A DNA stretch of 64,000 bases, taken from Delphinapterus leucas (lineage: Eukaryota; Chordata; Mammalia; Artiodactyla; Monodontidae). The translations under genes were made by a program, and so were the position numbers. Below, in pieces: positions 55,123 through 64,000 of this stretch. Location of the stretch: NCBI RefSeq assembly GCF_002288925.2, contig NW_022098002.1:1617365-1681364 (forward strand), in the 5' to 3' direction. Each line of letters opens with the position of its first letter. Within the stretch, counting starts at the first letter, position 1. Under the pieces are notes generated by a model that searched no databases, was not told the origin of the DNA, and saw nothing but the letters and a program-made list of their open reading frames with translations.

Positions 55123-58100
55123 CAAAATGTAGAACTGAATGAGATGTGCCTTCCTAAGCTATCCATCTGTTCACCCCAGCTTAAGGACAGAGCCCTCTCT
55201 CCCTTTCTGAGCTCACGCAGAGCTCCTGGGACAAGAAACCAGACCTCTGTTTGTAAGATTTGACATCTGCTTTCCTGTTTGGTTAAGTTAGTCCTTGTAA
55301 AGCAAGATGCAGATATATTTTCTGACAGGGACACAAGCTCTTTACTATTATTATTTTCCTTTATTCGGGACAGGAGTTCTACTGGACGGGGCGGGGGAGA
55401 AACCTACACTCCTCTCTGTATTTCTCACAAAGTGCACGTAATTCCAGGAGCCTCTGGTGAATGGATCGTGAGTGAGCAAGACGCCGGGGTGTGAAGAGGC
55501 CTCGGAGCATCTCTGTCGGGCCCCCTCTCCCCCAGCTCTGCCTGGAAGACGTCCTCCCCATCAGGACCCGGGCACTGGCTTGGGTGTCGCCCTCCTGGTC
55601 TTTTTCAGTTGTTATCATGTCATCATCTTAGGCGCTACAGTTGTTAGCCTTTTGGAAGAAGTAATCAAAATCCGTAGCCCCTTTGCAGAAGAGAAGCGAA
55701 AAGCAAAGAGAAGGGGCGGGGGCCAAAGGGAGGGGCCCTGGCGGCATGGCACTTCGCATGTCCCCAGCCGCCTCTGCATGCATTATTCTGGCACTCAAGG
55801 GGCAATGCAGCCTGATTTCCTATTCAGGAAAATCGCATCCATGGCAGGAGCCGGCCGCACTGGACAGCAGCTGGAAAGGGCTCAAAAAGAGGTAGAAACC
55901 TTGGAACGTCTTAGTTTTCAAACACATACTGGATTGTTTCTTCCAGCTTCATCTGTCAGCGTTGGGCGGGCGGTGGTAGTGTCATCAAGGGCCTCTAAAG
56001 GTTTTCATGTGGAAAAGCAGCTTGAAACGATCCTATCTCCACAGGAAAAGCAGATCCGTGCCAGGGTCAGCCATCTGAAGCTCTGATTTCAAGAGGAAAG
56101 CAGAGGGGAGTGGAAGAGAAAGTCGGCCTCTGCCTCGGGATGAAGGCGACCCTCTCTGTGACTTGGCTCGCGTCTTCCTGCAGCAGAAGGAGGGCAGCGT
56201 GATTCTGGGTCACTCTGTGACGGGCGGACCACACAAAACAAAGGAGGGCGGTGCTGCGCGCTGACTGCTGCCCCGGTAAGCCCTCCAGGGTACCATTTCA
56301 AGAAGTAAGTTAATGGCCTCCCTACAAAAGAGTCCCAGGGGTCCCTGAAGCTTGACCCCCAAACTTGAACTCTACCTGAACTGATTTTTTTCTTTTTTTT
56401 TCCTTTTTTGAGGTTTGAAAACATTTAATCAACTCTCCTCCCAGGACATTTGAGTTCTGTGCACTCCTGCCCTTGTGGGCTCCGTCTGGAAGAAGAAGTG
56501 CCAAAACCACCGCTGGAAAGGCAGCCCGGAGGTATTTTCAGTCCGCCTGGAAGCAGCAGGTAACGGAAATCTTATGAGACGGCTTGTTCTCAGGAGATGT
56601 TTTTGGGTCCAGTTTTGCTGACCGAAGCATTCCCTGGGTTTGGATAAACCTTGAATTAGCAGCTGCACTTTGAGGCACTGGTTCTCGGTTCTGACTGCAG
56701 TTAGAGTGCTTGCAAGCCCTAGCCCCTACCCTTGCACTTTGCCATCCCTGGTTTCGTCCCCTGACATAAGTGCTTCCTGGAATCCCAAAAGCGTTTAGCT
56801 TCCTTACCTTCCAGAAACACAGGGCTATGGTTGGGTAAATCATCTAAATGCTTTCATTTCAAGTCACTGAGCATCTATTCAGCATCAGTAATATTCCCAT
56901 CATACGTCGGGAGTAACGGAGGGAGCCTGGTACCCTCGAATTCAAGGGACTCGCCTGGCAGGAAATGCAGACACTCTTTCATATGACGGCATAAGTAACA
57001 CTAACAGCTCCAGTTAAGTACAGCGGGAACAAACAGACATGGCGGGAATGCATCAGAAGTGACTAATGGGTTATTTTTAAATAATGGATCACACAAAGTT
57101 CTTCCCCCCAAAAGCCAGTTGTCTTAGGAAGTAATTTGTTCTGTTTTGTTTAAGAGTCTAAATATATAGACCATGGAGTGGCAAGTAGTTTTCAATGCTG
57201 AGCTCATTTAATGGATTGGTGGTTGCTCTCTGGGGCACTGGGTTGAGAAAGATTCTGAGGTTGTATTTAGTCTCAAGAGGAATGGTGCTGTGACTGGCTG
57301 GTTGTCCTGGAGGCCTTATGTGGGGAGTGGTGCAGATACACCAGTCCTGAAGCGGGTACGGCCCACGTGTGAATCAACTCAGAGAGAAGACATAGCTTGA
57401 CGTGTACTTCCTCAGCCCCCGCTGTGAACTGCAGAGAACCTCTTTGTGACAAGGATCCTTCTGGCACTGATTTGTGTGCACAGCAAGCCCCATGCTGGTT
57501 CCTGAAACATAAGAACATGAAGAAGAGAAGTCAGAGACAGCAACACGTCAGAATATTGATGTCCATCTAGACCCCCCCCCCGCCTCTGAGTTTATAAAGG
57601 GTCTCCACCCCAAAGAACAATCAGAATGAAGCCTTCCCACGACAGTGCTTTAAGACTGAACTCACCCTGTGGCCTGTCAGTGGGTATAGATGGGGGGACT
57701 CTTCGTGAACTGCAGATTCACTGAACAAGAAGTAGGGATTTTTGAGTAGAAACCTAAGTATCCATCTAGAGAGGTGACACATGTGTGCCTGTGGAGACAT
57801 GGTATTCCCAGCTAATTTTAGAAGATTGAAGGCCCAGCCTGGGCCATCCTGACAGCTGGTCACCAGGCAGCTTCTGGCGGTGATGTACACAGACATATTT
57901 ATCATCCCGAGGGCTCCAAAGAGAAAGTGGAATTCCATGACCAAAGCGCTATAAAACTGTCTGGGCATTTGGGGTATTATTCTTATTACAGTTCTGTTAT
58001 CGTGAAACATGTTTCCATGTAGATTTCTGTCTGCTGGGCAGTATTGGTCCCATAAATCCTGCAGGAGAGAATTGGCCCACTGGAGTTGGATGCTGGATAT

Positions 58101-59044
58101 AGCATTTCTTCAACATCAAGAGAACGGCCACACATTTTTTTAATTGTTTCCCTTGCAAATAACTTTTAAATAGCCTTACAAAAATGTTTTCCTCGCTCCA
58201 CTCCCCCGTGAGTTAAAAACGCACCCCCATGCTTGCCAGTTGGCACCATGTCTTGTGATTCCAGCAGGCAGGCGGTGATGGGATGGATGAGGCAACTTTT
58301 AGGGTGGGGAGGACCGCTTTTCCTCACAGCGTGCAAAATGAGCCGTTTGATTTTTAACTGATTCCTTAAAGCAAAAGCACTTCCCACCCATGAGCATTGC
58401 CTAACTGGGGGACATGGAAAATGAATGAAGAAACGAGCCTCAAACAGAGAGAGTTTACTGCTCCCACTTCAACGCTAATTAATCACGGCTGTCAGTGGAT
58501 GGTCATGTGCATGGGGTTACGCCTCCCAGAGTCCTTGCCTGGACCTCCGGGGGTGGACATGTGTCTGGGGCTTCGAGCGGTGCTGGGAATGCAGTTGCAA
58601 ACAGCTGGGGCCCTTGCTCACACAGGCCTTCTGTGTAAAGGATGTGCTTCAGTATGGGCTTGCGGTTCTAAAACGAGATGCTTTTCTATTTCAATTATAT
58701 TGCGGTGGATCAAACATTACAAAATAAGCCTCAAATAGGAGTGTAGCGTTACCCCAAACGGAAGCATATGTGTGTGTCCAGATGCAATGGACACCTTGAA
58801 CTACGCGGGCTGTACCTGCCAGGTTCAGGGCTTGCTACTGGCACAAATTGTAAAGAGGACAGAAATTTGGTTTTGACGCATTCCCAGCTCTCTTGCATAC
58901 CTTTAAAAAACATTTTAAAGCTCTGTTCCTCTGCTTTTTTATCCAATGAGACCCATTGGTTGTGTTCTCCCCTCTCCCACCTTTAAGCTGTTCTGTGTTC
59001 AAATCCACAGGGGTGTTGTCACACCGTGGAAAGATCGTTGGGTG
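55123..59044. other. Unique noncoding DNA
   Basis: No gene or interspersed repeat is recognised over 3.9 kb. Poly-C lies at 57572-57582. The frame at 55472-56086 plus (204 codons) has no domain I recognise, and other frames overlap it. Confidence 0.42.
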
Positions 59045-59650
59045 GGGAGTTCTTTTATTCATTGATTTATTCAATAAATATTTGGGTACCTATTGGATGC
59101 TGAGCTCTGGGCCACGAGTTAGGGCTGTAACACTAAACAAATCGCTGTGTAGTGGGGGAGACAGATACGAATCAAAGAGTCACACGAATGAGTTTACAAT
59201 TAAATCCACAATAAGTGCTGCACTATGAACTGGGGCTAGCAAAGCGAAACGGGGGGGTTAGCCTTGTCTGGGTGAGGGGATGGGTTAGGCAAGGGAGTCA
59301 GGGAAGCCTCTCCGCTCTGACCAAGAGTAACGAGATGAACAGAAGGAAGAACCTTTCCACATGAGCAGAGTGTTTACCTGCGGCTTGATGAGTTCCCAGG
59401 ATGCGGGATTGTCAGTGCTAAACTGGGACCGTCCCTGGCACAACTACATGTAAGAGTAAGGGTGTGCACAGACCCCACTACAGAGGGGAGCATGGCGCTT
59501 TCAAGGAATGGAAAGGAGGCCAAGGTTCCTGGGAAAAGCACCCCACCCTAGATGAGACCCAATGAGAGAGACAGATGGAGCCAAACCCTTCAGGGCCTTA
59601 AAGGTCACGTTAAGGTCTCTATCCTAAAAGCAAAGAAAAGTGCCTTAAGC
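59045..59650 (-). mobile_element. L2 LINE fragment
   Basis: The plus strand starts 'TTCATTGATTTATTCAATAA', 'ATATTTGGGTACCTATTGGA', passes 'CAGGGAAGCCTCTCCGCTCT' and ends 'CTTCAGGGCCTTAAAGGTCA', the complement of the L2 3' end and upstream sequence in the right order. Confidence 0.7.
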
Positions 59651-59971
59651 AAGTAAATGACAGTCTTATTTCCCCTCAGAAAGTCCATTCTCCTAAGGAT
59701 ATGGAGACCATTACCATGTGAAGTTCAGAAATCTTTTCCTCAAGGAGAGCTGGCTGTGGTCCCTCAGCAGCAGGGTGCTGCAAATGTCTAACAGCTGGCT
59801 CTCGGGAGCTGGGGGGCAGTGCGGGGAGAGGGTGGGGGTGGAGACCCAGGTTAGCGGAATTTGCCAGTTTCCATGGTGGAAAGCTCCCACCTGGTCGATT
59901 TCCAGCTACCACATGACATCACTGAAGGCAGAGTTGGGAGAGGCGCCACACAGACTCTAAGAGCCATGCTG
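59651..59971. other. Unique noncoding DNA
   Basis: No feature is seen. Confidence 0.45.
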
Positions 59972-60206
59972 GTTCCTTCCCTCCTTCCCTTCCCCTCCCT
60001 TCCCTCCTTCCCTTCCCTTCCCTTCCCTCCTTCCCTTCCCTCCTTCCCTTCCCTTCTCTTCCCTTCCCTTCCCTTCCCTCCATCCCTTCCCTTCCCTTCC
60101 CTTCCCTTCCCTCCTTCCCTTCCCTCCTTCCCTTCCCTTCCTCCCTCCATCCCTTCCTTTCCCTTCCCTTCCCTTCCCTTCCCTCCTTCCCTTCCCTTCC
60201 CTTCCT
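59972..60206. repeat. (CCTTC)n polypyrimidine microsatellite
   Basis: About 235 bases of CCTTC and CCCTT units with a few TTTCC and CCAT breaks. No G appears on the plus strand. It ends a few bases before an assembly gap, so its true length is unknown. Confidence 0.96.
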
Positions 60207-60215
60207 GAAAAACTA

Positions 60216-60225
60216 NNNNNNNNNN
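60216..60225. other. Assembly gap (10 N)
   Basis: Ten N bases directly after the CCTTC tract. The gap size is probably a placeholder. Confidence 0.99.
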
Positions 60226-61262
60226 GAGGCACTGTTCAAACAAATTCTGACTCCAGTGACCAGTAAATTTAAGCCTTTCCCCTGGCCCCTAAGGAGTTCT
60301 GACACAGGAGAGGGTTTTAAAACCCTTCTACTACATGATGTGAAAATGTGATAGGCATGGGCCTGGCTTGCTACACTGAATCTGGAGAGTCACAATGACA
60401 TACAAAAAATAGAACACTGATAGAAATGTAAAAATCACACTAGGTTAATAAAAGTCTCTTTAGAAACCATGGAAAACTGTCTACAGCCTTATGTGATTCA
60501 GGATGTCTATCAGAGAGCTGAAGGCCAAGATATATGTGATGCCATGACATCACTGAGGTTTCTGCTCTCTTGCCACACAGGTTGAAAAATTTTGGAATTC
60601 TAACCAATATTTTAAAAGCAAAACAAAAAGTCCACGAAACTTCAGGCTCAGAATACTGTGTGACTCTGGCCTTGCAAAGGAGAGCATGCATCATTTTCAC
60701 CCTACCTGGACAACCAGAGCTGTAGAGATTCAGGTACAAGGTGAAGGAAATCTGCATTTCTTGAGGGCAGGGATAATTTCTTACTCACTTTTGTATCCAT
60801 AGTGCCTGAACTTGGGGTCAGGTTCAAATTAGAAGTTAAAAAAAAAAGATAGATATATAGATAGGTAATTTGTTAACTTGTATAAAAAGATATGTCTTTA
60901 GGATTAACTTTATAAATATCTATCATTAAAAGCTATCTTATTGGCTCAACTTTAGTATAAATAAATATTAGCCTTTTCAGAAAGGATAGCTTATTAACTT
61001 TTTTGTTTTAATTTTTAAATAAATTTTTATTATGGAATAGATGTAGATGGACAGAAAAGTTCTGAGGGAGAGTTGGCTGAATGAGTGTTGGTTTCACACA
61101 GGGCAGGCAGACACTTAAAACCTGCAGTTACTGAATCCCTTCTCCAGGGGGCGTCCTGCCGCAGCTACAGGGGAGCCGGCCCTGCTCTGTCCTTAGGCCT
61201 TGTGGGTAAGGGAGAGTGGACTAAATCCTCACCTCCCTTTTTTTTCTTTTCTTTTTGTTTGG
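60226..61262. other. Mostly unique noncoding DNA
   Basis: 60740-60830 ('TTCTTGAGGGCAGGGATAAT', 'TTTGTATCCATAGTGCCTGA') is a sense L2 3' end. 61010-61070 may belong to the L1 that follows. Otherwise nothing is recognised. Confidence 0.45.
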
Positions 61263-64000
61263 ATGTTTTCACGGGTCTCCCCATAAGTCCAGAGAGTTCC
61301 CATAAGTCGACCTCCAGTTTCCTCTATATTAAGAGCTCACATTACTACGGTACATTTGTCACAATTAATAAACCAACATTGATACATTATTATTCATTGA
61401 AGCCCATAGTTTAGTTGGATTTCCTGAGCTTTCACCTAATGCCCCTTTTCTGTTCCAGGATCTCATCCAGATAACACATTACATTGAGTCATAATGTCCC
61501 TGAAACCGCTTCTTGATGGTGACAGTGTCTCAACTTTCCTTGTGTTTTGGATGACCTTGACTGTGCCGAGGAGCACTGACCATGGAAGGGAAGTGCCATT
61601 CTTATATACCGTGTCTGGGTACATATCATCAACATGACCTGTCACTGTGGTGTTGACCTGTAGTGCTTTGCAGGTTTCTCTCCTGCAAAGTTGCTCTATT
61701 TTTTCCCCTTTCAACCAGCACACTTTGGAAGGCAGTCGCCATGCACAGCCTGCTTAGGGCGTGAGGGGCTACGCTCACCTCCTTGAGAGCAGAGTGTCTA
61801 TTATTCGGAATTCCTCTGCATGAGAGATTAATCTCTTCTCTTCCATTTATTTATGTATTCAACCACATATCTACATCAGTATGGACTCATGCATATTTAT
61901 CTTGCACTTTAGGTTCTAATTCAGTACTACTTCGTTTATTTTTTTGCTCAGATTGTTCCAGATTTGGCCATTGGAATCCTTTCACTAGGCTCCTATGTCC
62001 CTTTGACATATTCCCATCACTGGGGATTTTATTTTGGGGCACTTTGTTACTTTCTGGCCCTAAAAGATGCTCCAGGATCATCTTTTATGTTTCCTGCCCC
62101 AGTCCTAGAATCAGCCGTTTCTCCAAGGAGCCCTGGTTCATTTTGTTGAAGAAGATCTTCTAATGAAGATCTTAGAAACGAAGGCCTGGATACTAAGTGT
62201 GCTCATTTCTTCTGGGGTGTCATTGCTTCCAAGCCCTCTCAGCTAACAGAGCATGGAAATATATGTGTGTACTAACCTGTGTATTTATAGGTCTCTTTAA
62301 ATATTTCTGTATACATATATCCATCTGTATTTATGTTAAGCAAAACGTGGGTTCATACTGATGTATCCAGCTCTTATCTATCATGGCATAGGTCGTTCTA
62401 GCCTCTTCCCCTTGCTTGTCTATAACTTCCCGTTCCAGTAGTAAAAAACCTGGCTGCTACCACCTGTCACCCATTTTCTTATTTGTTCAATTCCGGACAC
62501 ATATATGGAGGTTTCAGAATTGTTCACCTGTAACTTCATTGGAAACAACTTCCTCAACTAGAGGACGGTGCTAACTGCAGGTCCTTCTGCCTTTATTCTT
62601 GAGTAATCCATTCATTTTCAAAGTTGCTTAGGTCAGAACCTTCCCCCCATCTCCCTCTGTGAGGTGTTTCAAAACTTCGTAATACAGTTAGATGCTCTTG
62701 TCAAAGTCTGCATTCCATCCTAGGCCCTAACCTATTAAATGTTTTTTAAATTTTAATACATTAGGGTTCACTCTTTCTGCTGTAAAATTCTTTAACTTTG
62801 GACAAAGGCATAGTCATTATCTACCAGAATATTTTCTCCACTCTAAAAAATTCCCTGTCTCACTTATTCAACCTCCCCCCACCCCAAACCACTCGTCTGC
62901 TTATTATCTCTATAGTTTATCTTTTCCAGAATGTCATATAATGGAATCATACAGTATATTGCCTCTTATGACTGGCTTCTTTTGCTTAGAAATATGCATT
63001 TATGGTTCTTCCATGTCTTTTTTTGGCTTGATAGCTCATTCATTTTTATCACTGAAGAGTATTTCATTGTATGGATACTCCGTAGGCATTTTTATATCCA
63101 TTAAACTGCTGAAGGACATCTTGGTTCTTTCCAGTTTGGGGCACTTGTGAATAAAACTCCTGTAATCATTCATGTTCAGGTTTCAGTGTGGGCATAAGTT
63201 TTCAAATCAATTGGATAAATACCTAGGAGTAGAACTACTGGATCATATGGTAAGACTGCTGTAAGAACCTGCCAGACTGTCTTCCGAAGTACCTGTACCA
63301 TTTTCCATCCCTCCCAGCAATGAATGATCATTTCTTTTGCTCTGCATCCTCACCAGCATTTACTACGGTTAATTTTTAGATTTTAGTCACTCCTATAGTA
63401 CAAAGTGGTATCTCATTGTTTTTCTGTTTTGTTTTAATAGTATTTCTTCTTTTATACATATTTTTTTTGGCTGTGTCAGGTCTTAGTTGCAGTGCACGGG
63501 CTCTTTGTTGCAGTGTGTGGGCTTCTCTCTAGTTGCAGCACGTGGGATCTTAGTTCCCTGACCAGGGATCAAACCCGTGTCCCCTGCATTGCAAGACAGA
63601 TTTTCAACCACTGGACACACAGGGAAGTCCCTCATTGTTGTTTTAATTTGCATTTCCCTAATGACAAATGGTGTTGAGCATATAGTCATATGCTTATTTG
63701 CCATCTTCGTATCATCTTTGGTAAAGTGTCTGTTCAGATCTTTTGCCCATTTTAAATTGAGTTGCTGGTTTTATATTGTTGAGTTTTAACAGTTCTTTGT
63801 ATATTTTGGATACAAGTCCTTTATCAGATGTATGTTTTGCATATACCTTCTCCCTGGCAGTGGCTTGTCTTTTTATTCTCAAGAGTGCCTCTTACAGAGA
63901 AGAAGATTTAAGTTTTAATAAAGTCAAACTTATCAATTTCTTTCCTTCACAGACCACACTTTAGTTTTGTATCTGAAAACTCACCAGTTTCATGTCACAT
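61263..64000 (-). mobile_element. L1M 3' UTR and ORF2 end, antisense, runs off the window
   Basis: The plus strand is the complement of an old L1M 3' UTR over 2.4 kb: 'ACATTGATACATTATTATTC', 'TCCAGGATCTCATCCAGATA', 'TGGAATTCCTCTG'-like wording, 'TTCCAGAATGTCATATAATG', 'TAGGAGTAGAACTACTGGAT', 'TTTGTATATTTTGGATACAA', 'CTTTATCAGATGTATGTTTT'. Minus-strand frames are all short and broken. A SINE splits it at 63421-63630. ORF2 continues beyond 64000. Confidence 0.82.
63421..63630 (-). mobile_element. Short tRNA-derived SINE inside L1M
   Basis: Poly-T/AT-rich head (A tail, 63421-63467), then 'GGCTGTGTCAGGTCTTAGTT', 'GCAGCACGTGGGATCTTAGT', 'CCCTGACCAGGGATCAAACC' and the end 'CACTGGACACACAGGGAAGT'. 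The target duplication CTCATTGTT is exact (63412-63420 and 63631-63639), and L1 sequence resumes right after it. Confidence 0.9.

Noticed and set aside
55472..56086. 204-codon plus frame
   Set aside because: It is the longest frame of its area, but composition is uneven, smaller frames overlap, and no domain or signal is visible. It is kept as unassigned DNA, not a gene.

Overview
The window is nuclear DNA of a mammal, most probably a whale or dolphin. The main clue is eleven copies of a tRNA-derived SINE of the CHR type. Each has a 'GGCTTCCCTGGTGGCGCAG' head with tRNA-like A and B boxes, a long CAGTAGTTGTGG-rich body or a short GC-rich body, and an A-rich tail. CHR SINEs are known from cetaceans, hippos and ruminants, and the density and forms seen here fit cetaceans best. 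Artiodactyl/cetacean-type L1 3' ends and a BTMAR1-like mariner MITE agree. Assignment is from remembered repeat consensus sequences, not from a search.

I find no protein-coding gene, rRNA, tRNA, CRISPR array or bacterial-style operon. The many short open frames come from repeats (CA tracts, SINE bodies, L1) or from chance in GC-rich DNA. The window reads as intergenic or deep-intronic sequence. Nothing in it looks like a new biological system; the interest lies in nested transposon history and unusual simple repeats.

Layout: 1-7.5 kb is AT-rich, with a HAL1/L1-like scrap, four CHR SINEs and a 450-bp CA/CG-rich minisatellite. 7.5-13.6 kb is GC-rich and mostly unique, with a pyrimidine tract joined to an L1M tail. 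13.6-14.4 kb is an old dispersed repeat holding a TATC microsatellite, itself invaded by a 66-bp mariner MITE. 14.4-27.8 kb is mostly unique, with one SINE, MIR, L2 and a MER1-like element. 27.8-34.3 kb is dominated by LINEs: antisense L1, an L2 split by L1, and a sense L1 nested with a young L1 tail and a SINE. 36.3-37.0 kb holds a decayed endogenous retrovirus pol fragment. 37.3-44.1 kb has L1, a MER3-like element and four SINEs. 46-48.4 kb has MER5A, an L1 with an apparent 5' inversion and G-quadruplex motif, and another old L1. 50.6-54.3 kb is GC-rich, with CA tracts, MER20, a CpG-dense patch and a complete MER1-like element with target duplication. 55-60 kb is mostly unique, ending in an antisense L2, a (CCTTC)n tract and a 10-N assembly gap. 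From about 61.3 kb to the right edge runs one antisense L1M 3' end, cut by a SINE.

No gene interactions can be described. Element ages can be ordered: MIR/L2 and hAT MITEs are oldest, then L1M, then artiodactyl/cetacean L1 tails, CHR SINEs and the mariner MITE.
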